Positions 26,538-35,397 of a stretch of DNA of 64,000 nucleotides are shown piece by piece. Below the pieces are notes generated by a model. It was not told the origin of the DNA. It made no database searches and saw only the letters and a list, made by a program, of their open reading frames with translations. The stretch comes from DSFO01 sp041640715 (GTDB taxonomy: Archaea > Thermoproteota > Thermoprotei > Gearchaeales > Gearchaeaceae): contig JBEPZU010000001.1 in NCBI GenBank assembly GCA_041640715.1, positions 164,449-228,448 of the forward strand, written 5' to 3'. The position numbers and the translations under genes were made by a program. Numbering within the stretch: position 1 is the stretch's first letter; each line of letters starts with the position of its first letter.

Positions 26538-27884
26538 ATGTCCTGCCCTGTCTTTACGAGATATGCTACTAAGGAAATGTCTAGAATTTTCAAAGAGGAA
26601 GCGAAGATCGAACGTTGGTTAATGGTCGAAGCAGCTTTAGCTGAAGCTCAAGCAGAATTGGGAATGATACCTTTGGAAGCAGCTAAGGAGATATCTTCAA
26701 AAGCTAACTTAGCTCATGTATCGCTTGAAAGGATAAAAGAGATAGAAAAGGAAGTAGATCATGATTTATTAGCAGTAGTTAATGCTTTGGCTGAAGTTTG
26801 TAGAGATGGTCTTGGCAGATTTGTTCATAAAGGCGCTACAAGCTATGACATAGAAGACACGGCATGGGCTTTAGCTTTCAAAGAGTCTCTTCAACTTTTG
26901 AAGAAAAGGACCAAAGAATTGTTGAAAATACTTTATGAAAAAACTGAGGAATACAAGGATTTGGTATGCATAGGTAGAACCCATGGTCAGCACGCTCTTC
27001 CAACAACTTATGGAATGAAATTTGCTCTTTGGTGCTACGATATTTACAGGTGTTTAAAAAGGATCGATTTCCTGCTTGAATTCGACATATTAGGTAAGAT
27101 GAGCGGTGCAGTAGGTACTATGGCTGCTTTTGGTGAAAAAGGTTTGATTTTGCAAGAGAAAGTGATGGAAAAGCTTGGGATTAAGGCTTCCTTGATAACT
27201 AATCAAGTAGTTCAACGTGACGTTTTCTCAGATATAATGTATTTCATCGCAGTTTACAGTTCATGTCTTGAGAAAATAGCTAAGGAGATAAGGAATTTAC
27301 AAAGGACAGAAATAGCTGAAGTTCTAGAGCCTTTCTCTGAGAAGCAAATAGGTTCTTCTACGATGCCTCATAAGAGAAACCCCCATCGTTCTGAGAGGAT
27401 TTGTAGCTTAGCTAGATATTTAAGAGCTTTGGTGAATGTAGCTCTTGAAAACATAGCTCTTGAACATGAAAGAGATTTAACGAATAGTGCAAACGAAAGG
27501 ATAACGCTCTCCCATGGTTTCATTTTACTCGATTTCATGATAGAAGAAACGAAGAAGATAATCAAGGGATTGAAAATTTATGAGAAAAATGTTAAGAATA
27601 ACCTCATGCTTTTAAACGGTATTTATCTAGCTGAAAGGGTGATGCTCGCTTTGGTGGAAAAGGGTCTCTCAAGGAATGTGACTCAGAACTTGGTCAGAGA
27701 TATAGCTATAAAATGCTATGAAGAAAGATTGAATTTCAAGGAGGAACTCATAAAAAACGAATTGGTAAGTAAATATCTTAACAAGGAAGAAATAGAGCAA
27801 CTCTTAGATCCCTATTCTTATATCGGGCAATCCAGGCAAATCGTAGAAAAAGTACTGGAAGAAATCGGTCCTCATTTAAATTAA
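26538..27884 (+). CDS. purB: Adenylosuccinate lyase
   Basis: A 448-residue fumarase/aspartase-superfamily lyase. The signature loop is GSSTMPHKRNPHRSE near residues 277-291. The HGQHALPTTYGMKF motif near 149 carries the catalytic His, and HDLLAVVNALAE and RGATSYDIEDTA-like motifs are present near 75-100. It acts twice in purine synthesis, on SAICAR and on adenylosuccinate. Length is typical. Its promoter lies in the short gap upstream (TATATAAATTTG around 26491). Confidence 0.95.
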   Translation: MSCPVFTRYATKEMSRIFKEEAKIERWLMVEAALAEAQAELGMIPLEAAKEISSKANLAHVSLERIKEIEKEVDHDLLAVVNALAEVCRDGLGRFVHKGATSYDIEDTAWALAFKESLQLLKKRTKELLKILYEKTEEYKDLVCIGRTHGQHALPTTYGMKFALWCYDIYRCLKRIDFLLEFDILGKMSGAVGTMAAFGEKGLILQEKVMEKLGIKASLITNQVVQRDVFSDIMYFIAVYSSCLEKIAKEIRNLQRTEIAEVLEPFSEKQIGSSTMPHKRNPHRSERICSLARYLRALVNVALENIALEHERDLTNSANERITLSHGFILLDFMIEETKKIIKGLKIYEKNVKNNLMLLNGIYLAERVMLALVEKGLSRNVTQNLVRDIAIKCYEERLNFKEELIKNELVSKYLNKEEIEQLLDPYSYIGQSRQIVEKVLEEIGPHLN

Positions 27885-27895
27885 TGGGCCTAGTT

Positions 27896-28386
27896 CTAAC
27901 GCTTCCAAACAATGCTACAACCAAAAGGTCTAGTTATGGGTTCCTTCACTTCTTCTTTATTCAACAAGGCTTCTATCGTCTCTATGAGATCTCTTTTTTT
28001 AACTAGTTGAATATTTCTGTTGTCATCTATCCTTCCCTGATACCTCAATGTTCTCTTCTCGTCGAAAACGAATACATGGGGCGTGCATATAGCACCAAAG
28101 ATTCTAGCTACTTCTTGTGTTTCGTCCTTCAAATAATAGAAATTATATTCTTTTTCTTTAGCTCTCTTTTTCATTTCTTCTAGGCTTTCAGAATCCCTAT
28201 GGTTAGAGTCTATTGCAATTAGTCGCACTCCCTTATCAGCGTATTTATTTTGTATTTTTATGAGTCTATCTTCATAATCCCTATAGACTGGGCATAAGTT
28301 AGAAGCAAATACTATTACTAGGATTCTTTTAGATCTGAGTCGCTTACCAACTTTCCAGAAACGTCTTTTAAACTGAATTTAGGCAT
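27896..28386 (-). pseudogene. Thioredoxin-fold redoxin (AhpC/TSA-like), frameshifted
   Basis: Only the last 110 residues (from a GTG at 28228) form an annotated-looking ORF, but the reading is open further and the true start is visible. An ATG at 28386 with GGAGA upstream gives MPKFSLKDVSGKLVSDSDL and runs into a TAG at 28318-28320. A -1 shift at the AAAA run (28327-28330) joins this to KRILVIVFASNLCPVYRDYEDRL and then the rest (VARIFGAICTPHVFVFDE). The corrected protein would be about 163 residues, a redoxin with Cys in SNLCPVY. The break may be a recent mutation, a sequencing error or a programmed -1 slip, since AAA can re-pair one base back. Confidence 0.72.
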
Positions 28387-28456
28387 TGGGTCTCCTGTGT
28401 TCAGTTTAAATGAATTTGAGTCCATATGCTTTTATTTTGTCTTATAATAAAATATT

Positions 28457-28795
28457 ATGAGTTCTTTCTCTGTGCCTATAGATAAAGTAAAGAAAGACAT
28501 CATATCTATCTTGAAAGAACTAGGTATTGAAGCTGAAGAGGTAGCTTCTTGTAGCTCCAATATAGAGGTAAGGAAAGGTTATGCTCGTTACATTTATGTC
28601 GAGGATTATGCTGATTTAGAAGCTAAATTGAAAAGCTTTGTAGAAGATCAGGATTTCAAGAAATCAAAAAGTAAGGTCTATGTATGGTCAGAGTATGAAG
28701 GGCAATACAGGTATGTTCAAGTAGGTTATTTCCTGCCTAGCGAGGGAGGTTTGACTAGATTGAATATTCTTACTGTAAGCGTGGCACAAAGCTAG
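28457..28795 (+). CDS. Conserved-looking small protein of unknown function
   Basis: A 112-residue protein I do not recognise. It is predicted alpha/beta: VKKDIISILKELGIEAEEVASC, two beta-strands around YARYIYVEDY and KVYVWSEYEGQYRYVQVGYF, then NILTVSVAQ. It lacks a signal peptide or membrane helix. The ATG has an AT-rich TATA-like stretch upstream and is divergent from the redoxin gene. Its 3' end overlaps the convergent MFS gene by 26 nt. Confidence 0.6.
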   Translation: MSSFSVPIDKVKKDIISILKELGIEAEEVASCSSNIEVRKGYARYIYVEDYADLEAKLKSFVEDQDFKKSKSKVYVWSEYEGQYRYVQVGYFLPSEGGLTRLNILTVSVAQS

Positions 28796-29906
28796 CTAAT
28801 AAAGAAATTATTAGGGCTATTACTGAGAATGTAAGCGGTATTAAGAAAATTAGAGCATATTGTTGAACAGGGAGTAGACCCGAACTTATAGAGCCTATTA
28901 TGATTCCTGTCAAAGAAAGGCCTTGTAATATTCCAGAAGCTGAACCCCTAGCTTCTTCTCTCATCGAAGCAGTTACATAGCTGGAAGCTAAGAATCCTAA
29001 GCCTAAAGAGACCCCTAGTATGATAGAAGCAACAAGATAATAAGCGACGTTGAAGTAAAAGACCAAGGATGTAAAGAAAGCTGTTAAAGAGGAAAAAGCC
29101 AAGCTTAATTCCGGCCTATTTCTTTCAGATATCAAAGATGAAATATAAAAAAATGGTATCGATATAGCTGTAGCAATGGCCATGAATATACCAACTCTAG
29201 CCGCTGCTTGTTCATGAGGTAATTTCTCTACGATGCTCAAAATTGGTCCTAAGCTTCCTACTACAACGCCATTTATCAAATAAATGCTAAACATCGTTAG
29301 AAAGGCAGGAAGCAATTTGAGGTAATTCATTTTTATTACACCTAGCGAATTCCCTAATCTATATCCAAAGACTTCTTTTATTTTGAGATTGTAAACCAGT
29401 AACAAGGCAGTTACGTGGAGAGCGATTATAAAAGAAAAAACAGCGCTAAAGCCGAATCTAAATACTAATGTTGCCGTAAGTCCAGAACCTATTAGTATAC
29501 TTATTGTGGTAAAGGTCCAGAAAAGGCTTAAAGGCTTACCTAATTTCCTGAAGCTATCCCCTACCATAGCTATAGCTGAAGGGAATATCATGGAATCGAA
29601 GAACGCATGTAATGCTCTTGCGATTATTAAGTACGTGTAATTTGGGGCTAAAAGATATATTATAAAAGCTAAGATGTCCCCTGGAATTCCCATCAAAAGG
29701 ACTTTCCTCCTACCTATTCTATCAGCTAAGTATCCTAGAGGAAAGCTTACTATGATAGCTATAATTGAATAAAGTGCTACTATAATTGCCGCAATACCCC
29801 TAGGTGCGTTTAATGAAACAGCATAACTCGCCAATATAGGGGAGAGCATAGCGGTATCTATTATACCTACGAAACCTATGAATGCTATTATAGGCAGTAT
29901 ACGCAT
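28770..29906 (-). CDS. MFS (major facilitator) transporter
   Basis: A 378-residue membrane protein with about 12 helices. The MFS loop 2-3 signature GYLADRIGRRKVLLMG is near residue 58-73, with a related SSLISERNRPELSLAF in the second half. It resembles drug or metabolite exporters; the substrate is not readable. The ATG at 29906 lies next to the AT-rich spacer 29907-30185, which should hold its promoter. Confidence 0.88.
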   Translation of the reverse strand: MRILPIIAFIGFVGIIDTAMLSPILASYAVSLNAPRGIAAIIVALYSIIAIIVSFPLGYLADRIGRRKVLLMGIPGDILAFIIYLLAPNYTYLIIARALHAFFDSMIFPSAIAMVGDSFRKLGKPLSLFWTFTTISILIGSGLTATLVFRFGFSAVFSFIIALHVTALLLVYNLKIKEVFGYRLGNSLGVIKMNYLKLLPAFLTMFSIYLINGVVVGSLGPILSIVEKLPHEQAAARVGIFMAIATAISIPFFYISSLISERNRPELSLAFSSLTAFFTSLVFYFNVAYYLVASIILGVSLGLGFLASSYVTASMREEARGSASGILQGLSLTGIIIGSISSGLLPVQQYALIFLIPLTFSVIALIISLLASFVPRLQ

Positions 29907-30185
29907 TGAATGAAAATTGCTTTGCCTCTATATATTCTTATGTATTTTTTATATGAAAATTTATAATAAAAAGTGAACTGAGCATTTACGTCAATCTCTT
30001 TACTAGATTTATTTTTTTGATTCTATATTAAAAGAGAAATCTAAATAAAAAAATTAAATCCATATAATAAATATCGAAATGATGAATAGATTTATAATTA
30101 AATTTGATTTAAATAATTAAATTTAAATTTAATAATTTTAAGATCTATTCTTAAACTAACAAATTTTTCTGGGACATTTTAAATT
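29907..30185. other. AT-rich intergenic spacer
   Basis: About 280 bp between the MFS gene start and the HerA gene stop. The stretch 30061-30140 is almost pure A/T with overlapping ATTTAAAT-type repeats. I see no ORF or structured RNA. It presumably carries the MFS promoter; the extreme AT content could also mark an easily melted site. Confidence 0.5.
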
Positions 30186-31922
30186 TTAATATCCTGGTAA
30201 ATCTATTTTTTGGAATAAACTTTCGTATGTTTTTTTGGTTTCGTTAACGAATTCCCTATAATCTCTAATGGTCACAACAGCAGGCAGCTTAACGGCTTCT
30301 CCGAATATTAAAGCTTCCTTTCTCTTGAGGGTTGAAACAACTGGTTCGAACAATTTGCTGTATTTCAATCCTCTAGTCGCGCTTTCAATGTCTCTAGGTT
30401 CTGTGAGCGTGAGCACGAAGTTATTCCAAAGCATCGCCATAACATCTTCAGCTATCTGTGATGGTCTTTGATCTATTATGGCTAACAGTATTCCTCTTTT
30501 CCTCAATTCTCTAGCTATGTTTCCAAAGGCAGTTTTATCATAGAATTCCTCTGAAAGGAATTTATGCGCTTCTTCTAAGAATATTAGGATCTTATTTTCA
30601 AGTTTCCTTCCTTTCATTATTTCATCGATGGCCTTCTTCCAGATTCTCTTAGCTAAAAGTTGGGCTATTAAAATATAAGCTCGAGGATCATCGCCGTATC
30701 TTCCAAAGCTTATTATTATATTCCTATTGCCTTCAAATAACTCGTTTACTATTTCATTCAGATTTCCTTTATACTCAGTACTCAAGAATTCATATCTGTT
30801 CAAGAACCTAAGCTTAGCCTTACCGGCTCTAAGCGCAGATAAAGCTCCAGGTCCCAAACTTTTCATATACCCTCCTATTTTTTTCTCCAATCTTTCATAT
30901 TCTGAGTTCGTGTAACTTTCTTCTAGGTATCCTAAAAGGTATAATAACCAAGAATAATCCTGCTTCGTTGTCGACCTTTGTTGTGTTTGACTAGTTTGTT
31001 TTGATATCTCATTTACGGCTTCATTTATGATGGCTCTAAACGAAGGTAGATAAGCCATGAAATTTTCAGATAAACCTAAGATTTTTTCCAAGACGTAAAA
31101 ATCCTCGATCGTTATTTCGCTCAGATCTATCATTAATTTCTCCAACCCTCTTTCTTCTGCTAGAGCATGATCTGGGGAGCATCTCAAAAATTCATTCCTA
31201 AAAATCAATCCGACACCTTCTGCATAATCATTTCCGTGCTCATCCTTTACCTTTAAGCCATATTCGCTGTGCATATCGAAGATCAAGAGCTTAATCTTCT
31301 TATCAGGATTTCCTAATTTGTTGAAGAGAACTATGAGCGTGCTTATTATATTACCTAAATGGGTTTTTCCAGTTCCGGATTTCCCGAAAATCCCAAAAGA
31401 GCCTCTTGTTAAGATATCTATATTCAACGGTATCATCACTTTAGATTCTATTTCTTTGAAGGGATGTTTTGAATATCCTATGCCCCAGTTAACTCTGTAA
31501 TCTATTGTTCCATAGAACATTTTTATGTTTTTTTCGCTAGGTGCTAAAACCTTAGCCATGTGAACAGGAATTGTATCAACTTCTTCAGTAATTTTGCCGT
31601 CCGTTTGAGCTAAAGGTATTAATTTAAGTCCGGTAGAAAATTTGTCTCTTTCAACGTAACTTTCCTTTGTTATCTCAGCTATTCGTCTACCTGTTTCCTC
31701 TTTCATAAGAGAAACGTTTTGGCTAGCTCTTTCTGAACCTTTTAGGTGGCATGTCTCAGATATTATTCCTAAGTATATTCTCTTTTTACCTTCTATGACT
31801 GCGAGGGAATTTGTTGCTATATCCTCGGTCAAGCTATAATCTCTAAGCTGAGCTAGTATCCCTTCACTAGTACTGGCATTCAATACAAAAGCTAATTCCT
31901 TGGTAGCTTTTTCTCCATCCAT
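30186..31922 (-). CDS. HerA-family DNA translocase/helicase
   Basis: A 578-residue HerA/FtsK-superfamily ATPase. An N-terminal HAS-barrel-like region precedes the motor. Walker A is GIFGKSGTGKTH near residue 178, Walker B ILIFLEEAHKFLSE near 445, and the arginine-containing region RELRKRGILLAIIDQRPSQI near 472. HerA works with NurA in DNA end resection. Here mre11 and rad50 are absent and the neighbours are a HAS-barrel-like protein and NurA, so this is probably a second or divergent HerA-NurA set. It overlaps the upstream gene by 31 nt in a minus-strand operon. Confidence 0.87.
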   Translation of the reverse strand: MDGEKATKELAFVLNASTSEGILAQLRDYSLTEDIATNSLAVIEGKKRIYLGIISETCHLKGSERASQNVSLMKEETGRRIAEITKESYVERDKFSTGLKLIPLAQTDGKITEEVDTIPVHMAKVLAPSEKNIKMFYGTIDYRVNWGIGYSKHPFKEIESKVMIPLNIDILTRGSFGIFGKSGTGKTHLGNIISTLIVLFNKLGNPDKKIKLLIFDMHSEYGLKVKDEHGNDYAEGVGLIFRNEFLRCSPDHALAEERGLEKLMIDLSEITIEDFYVLEKILGLSENFMAYLPSFRAIINEAVNEISKQTSQTQQRSTTKQDYSWLLYLLGYLEESYTNSEYERLEKKIGGYMKSLGPGALSALRAGKAKLRFLNRYEFLSTEYKGNLNEIVNELFEGNRNIIISFGRYGDDPRAYILIAQLLAKRIWKKAIDEIMKGRKLENKILIFLEEAHKFLSEEFYDKTAFGNIARELRKRGILLAIIDQRPSQIAEDVMAMLWNNFVLTLTEPRDIESATRGLKYSKLFEPVVSTLKRKEALIFGEAVKLPAVVTIRDYREFVNETKKTYESLFQKIDLPGY

Positions 31923-32560
31923 CTGATTAATATAGTGTTAACCTTTTCTATTAACATATCCAAATAATTTTCGTCCAAGCTTTTTTGAATAGAACTTAAC
32001 ATCATTTGTATTTCCTCTAAACTGAAATATTTAGACAAATTTTCGAAGAAGTTCTCCAAAAAGAAAAGGAACAAGCTTTGTTCTTGCTGAGGCATGCTAT
32101 TATATATTAAAGGAAGATATCTCAATTCGAATTCTTCATTCATGATGTGCAGATCTCTTATGAATTCTCTAGTAGGTATGAAAACCAAATCATGGATTAG
32201 AGGAATGCTGCTAGGTCTTGTTTGATGGAATTCTCCTTCTTTAAAATAAGCTACCGTTATCGCTTCGCATACAGCGGCGTATTTTTCAGGAATATCCTTA
32301 TAACTTTGAGCCAATTCTTCCCTCTTCATCTTGAATAACTTAGGTTTGCTTGGCAACTCTGCAAAGGGTTCTATCTTTATCGCAGTTATAACCCCTACAT
32401 CGATTTCTTCTCCAGCCAATACGACTACAAAAGAAGAATAATTGGGGACCTTCGAAGAAACGTAAGTTTGCAACTTGAACGATTTATGTGTAGTTTCAAC
32501 GATTTCCCCTATTGCTTCTTCTTCGCTCTTCTCCTTGTAATAGGATAACCAGTCTTTCAT
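31892..32560 (-). CDS. HAS-barrel-like partner protein between HerA and NurA
   Basis: A 222-residue protein with no ATPase motif. The N-terminal 90 residues (AIGEIVETTHKSFKLQTYV, then SFVVVLAGEEIDVGVITAI) resemble the HAS barrel found at the start of HerA. The remainder is helical, with acidic and aromatic stretches (LFLFFLENFFENLSKYFSLEEIQMML). It overlaps nurA by 4 nt (ATGA) and herA by 31 nt, so production of all three is coupled. It may bridge HerA to NurA. The HAS assignment is by pattern and not certain. Confidence 0.6.
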   Translation of the reverse strand: MKDWLSYYKEKSEEEAIGEIVETTHKSFKLQTYVSSKVPNYSSFVVVLAGEEIDVGVITAIKIEPFAELPSKPKLFKMKREELAQSYKDIPEKYAAVCEAITVAYFKEGEFHQTRPSSIPLIHDLVFIPTREFIRDLHIMNEEFELRYLPLIYNSMPQQEQSLFLFFLENFFENLSKYFSLEEIQMMLSSIQKSLDENYLDMLIEKVNTILIRWMEKKLPRN

Positions 32561-33651
32561 ATCAATCCAGATATCTTCTTCTCTAATTTCTTACTAGCTC
32601 TTACAAAATATCCCTTAGGCAATGCTTGATTAAGCATGTTTAAAACGAAATCTCTATCTTTTTCAGTGATTATAGCTTGTTCATGAGCTCTTTCCATACA
32701 ATAGGGATACCCGTTCCCTATTATGCTTTGCATTAAAACTATTCGGTGTATTTCTTCTATTTTATCATACAAATCTTCGTGGAATTCAACTCTCAAGACG
32801 TTTCCTTCAGATACTTTCAAGTAAAAGGCTAATATCTTATTCCCTAATATTGAAGTAGGCTTGTTGATCAACTTGAATACAGGGCTTCTTTGTCCGTTAT
32901 TAAGAATTTCATTAAAAAATTCAGAATTCGATACTTTTATTTTTTCAAATTCTTTTCCAAGACTATTTACGAAAGATCTGCTTCTACTATAAAAGACTGC
33001 CAAAGGAACAGCTTTGTATCTTATCATTTCATCTAAATTTTCCTTCAATTTGTTCATGATTTTCTCCAGTAGCTTGTCAGAAAGCCCTGACAAGAAACCT
33101 GAAGAAAAGCTTTCATCCAAGAACACAAAAACATTTTCCAACCCTATTTTTTTATTAATTTCTCTAATAACTTCTAATTCTTTTATTAGTCTAAGATAAT
33201 GCAAAAGCCAAGAAATCTCTCCTTCTTCTAGAATTTCCTCTATTTCGTTTTTTGTGTATATAGAAGGAATGCTTTCTTCATAGTATTCGTTTTTAGCATA
33301 ATCGTAAAAGAAATATCCTACATTTATTAATACGAAATAAGGGTTTATGTGGTGTTCTGCCATTTCGCTAGTATCTATCGCTAATATTTTTGGACGATTA
33401 GATTCTTTAAATATCCATTTATTTTCTAATATTTCTTCTTTAATTTCATAAGAATAAGGGCTATCTTTATATTTTATCTTTTCAAAAAATAAAATTTCTT
33501 CTTGCTTTTTTATTTTACTTTTTATATCAATTTCAAAATTTAAATAAATCTTCTTGAGTTCTTCTATTAAGTTTTTCTCGATTTCCATTTCTTTGAGAAT
33601 CTTTGAAGAAATCTCTCCTATTTTGCCTAAAGTCAGTTCTCTGTTTAGCAT
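32557..33651 (-). CDS. nurA: NurA-domain 5'-3' nuclease
   Basis: A 364-residue NurA-domain protein. The conserved metal-binding Asp is in KILAIDTSEMAEHHINP near residue 94. A second acidic region is VFVFLDESFSSGFLSG near 175, and a C-terminal Arg/His block (MERAHEQAIITEKDR) closes the fold. NurA hydrolyses DNA 5' to 3' and needs HerA. Being first in the operon with the HAS-like and HerA genes suggests it defines the unit. The N-terminal region of about 80 residues is helical and rather long. Confidence 0.85.
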   Translation of the reverse strand: MLNRELTLGKIGEISSKILKEMEIEKNLIEELKKIYLNFEIDIKSKIKKQEEILFFEKIKYKDSPYSYEIKEEILENKWIFKESNRPKILAIDTSEMAEHHINPYFVLINVGYFFYDYAKNEYYEESIPSIYTKNEIEEILEEGEISWLLHYLRLIKELEVIREINKKIGLENVFVFLDESFSSGFLSGLSDKLLEKIMNKLKENLDEMIRYKAVPLAVFYSRSRSFVNSLGKEFEKIKVSNSEFFNEILNNGQRSPVFKLINKPTSILGNKILAFYLKVSEGNVLRVEFHEDLYDKIEEIHRIVLMQSIIGNGYPYCMERAHEQAIITEKDRDFVLNMLNQALPKGYFVRASKKLEKKISGLI

Positions 33652-33681
33652 AATAAGAATTAATTAAATAGGTATAAAACT

Positions 33682-34236
33682 TCAATAATGAGCTTCTTTG
33701 CCTTTATTTTTAAAGTAAGCTACTATTTCGTTTGATAAGGAATTAAAAATCTCTGGCCATTTTTCCCTGGTCAAGAAGATTAAGTGTCTCTGATCTGGTT
33801 GTGCATAGTTCACATAGTTCAAATGTTTCCTGTGTAAAGTGGAAAGCAAAGGTTTCTTAGATCTTATTGCTCTTTCTATTACTCTTCTGAAATTTTCGCT
33901 CAATAATTCCATAGCGCCTATTTCGTCACAAACGATTAATTGGCTCTCAGAAATTGCCCTTTCGATCGCTCTTACAGCTATTAAGTCTATGTCTTCTAGA
34001 TTCACGACGTAACCACCTATCCTAGGTCCGTCTATGGTGAGCTTCTTGGATGCCAATAATCCTCTCTTATGAGTCTTCAAATCTATTATTTGAAAGCCAG
34101 TTCTACGATTATCTTCTCTTATCTCTTTAGTTATAAAACCATCATAATTTATTCCTTCATACTTCAGTTTTTCAAGTATTAGTGTTACTAAAGTGGTTTT
34201 CCCAGAACCAGGTTCTCCTGTTATGAACCACTTCAT
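33682..34236 (-). CDS. THEP1-type nucleoside-triphosphatase
   Basis: About 184 residues from the ATG at 34236, which forms an ATGA overlap with the TrpRS stop; an upstream GTG at 34248 is possible but less likely. The P-loop WFITGEPGSGKTT is at the N-terminus, the Walker B is LIVCDEIGAMEL near 100, and the C-terminal STLHRKH and KWPEIFNSL fit the THEP1/NTPase-1 family (COG1618). These enzymes hydrolyse several NTPs; the physiological role is unclear. Confidence 0.88.
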   Translation of the reverse strand: MKWFITGEPGSGKTTLVTLILEKLKYEGINYDGFITKEIREDNRRTGFQIIDLKTHKRGLLASKKLTIDGPRIGGYVVNLEDIDLIAVRAIERAISESQLIVCDEIGAMELLSENFRRVIERAIRSKKPLLSTLHRKHLNYVNYAQPDQRHLIFLTREKWPEIFNSLSNEIVAYFKNKGKEAHY

Positions 34237-35369
34237 GCTAAATTCCACATTTCCTTTGCGAGCTTTCCTTCGTATTTGAACACGTGCACCATTTCCTTTG
34301 CTCTTTCTCTTCTTTCTCTGAATTCTTCTAAGAACTTAATTACCTTATCTATTAGTATTTGTTTCAGTTCTCCTGAAAGTAGTTTCCCTGATCTATAATC
34401 TTCTTCGATCTTTTTGATCTTAGCATCATCTTCTTCGAAAAAGAAATAAAGCCATTGAAAGCTAACATCTACTGAAGTGTCTCCTCCGTATTTTCTATGC
34501 AGCTCTACAGTAGCTTGGCCTCCAGAAAAGGCATGTTTGAAGATTTTCTCTTTTACAATCTTAGGTTGATCACTTAAGAATATACTAGTCTCAGGTTTTG
34601 AGGTGCTCATCTTTTCCCATATCCCTGTTAAAGCGGGTAATAACTTCAAGTGTAAAGCTGAAGTTTTATAATAATTCATACTTTCCGCTATATCTCTTTG
34701 TATTCTCCAATAGGGATCTTGATCTATTCCTGCAGGTATTAGGCATCTTTTTTTCTCGAAGAAAGTAGGTACCATTTGAATCGCAGGATAGAAAATCAAA
34801 CCTATATTGGTATCGTTTTCAAAACCGAAAACTGCTTTGACCAAAGAGAAATTAATCTTCTTCGCTATTTGAACTGCTTTAGGATATAGTTTTGCTATGA
34901 ATTCGGTATCTTGAAATATGAAAGTCCTTTCTTCATCAAAACCTACTGCTATTATATCTAGGATGTTCTCATAGGACCACTTTTTAGCGGTATCTTCATA
35001 ACTTAGATCGTCTCTTTGAAGGAATCTCTCTTCATCTGCGATCATTATGTATACATTTACCTTGAATTTGTCTTGAAGCCACTTAGTCAAGTAAAAAGGT
35101 AGAATATGGCCTATATGCATCGGTCCTCCTGGCGCTCTTCCTGTGTATAGAAAGAATTTATTACCATTTTTCAAATCCCTCAATACTAAATCAAAATCTC
35201 TATGGGAGAAAACGATGTTTCTCCTGAAAAAGAGATGAAGTTCTCCACAAAGACTTTGCAATTCTTTTTTTAATTCCTCATTGAAAGGCTTTGTGCCGAA
35301 TTGTTCTATAAGTTTATCATAATCTATCCTACCCTTAGCCTCCCAAGGTGTTACCGTGAATTCTGCCAT
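34233..35369 (-). CDS. trpS: Tryptophanyl-tRNA synthetase
   Basis: A 378-residue class Ic aminoacyl-tRNA synthetase. The HIGH motif is in TGRAPGGPMHIGHILPF near residues 77-93. The KMSKS equivalent is KMSTS near 252 (a common archaeal variant). GIDQDPYWRIQRDIAES near 215 and SFQWLYFFFEEDD near 300 are typical of the archaeal/eukaryotic TrpRS type. It charges tRNA-Trp. It is coupled downstream to the THEP1 gene. Confidence 0.95.
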   Translation of the reverse strand: MAEFTVTPWEAKGRIDYDKLIEQFGTKPFNEELKKELQSLCGELHLFFRRNIVFSHRDFDLVLRDLKNGNKFFLYTGRAPGGPMHIGHILPFYLTKWLQDKFKVNVYIMIADEERFLQRDDLSYEDTAKKWSYENILDIIAVGFDEERTFIFQDTEFIAKLYPKAVQIAKKINFSLVKAVFGFENDTNIGLIFYPAIQMVPTFFEKKRCLIPAGIDQDPYWRIQRDIAESMNYYKTSALHLKLLPALTGIWEKMSTSKPETSIFLSDQPKIVKEKIFKHAFSGGQATVELHRKYGGDTSVDVSFQWLYFFFEEDDAKIKKIEEDYRSGKLLSGELKQILIDKVIKFLEEFRERRERAKEMVHVFKYEGKLAKEMWNLA

Positions 35370-35397
35370 AAAAGATATCTCTGATATATTTTTTCCT

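Noticed and set aside
30078..30084. Perfect box C (ATGATGA) in the AT-rich spacer
   Set aside because: No CTGA within the next 100 bases on that strand.
29907..30185. Replication origin in the extremely AT-rich spacer
   Set aside because: No origin-recognition motif seen and it is far from orc1/cdc6; AT richness alone is not evidence.
30186..33651. Defence island built around HerA
   Set aside because: No Sir2, DUF4297, toxin or mobile genes nearby; neighbours are housekeeping genes. Kept only as an unusual repair-type operon.
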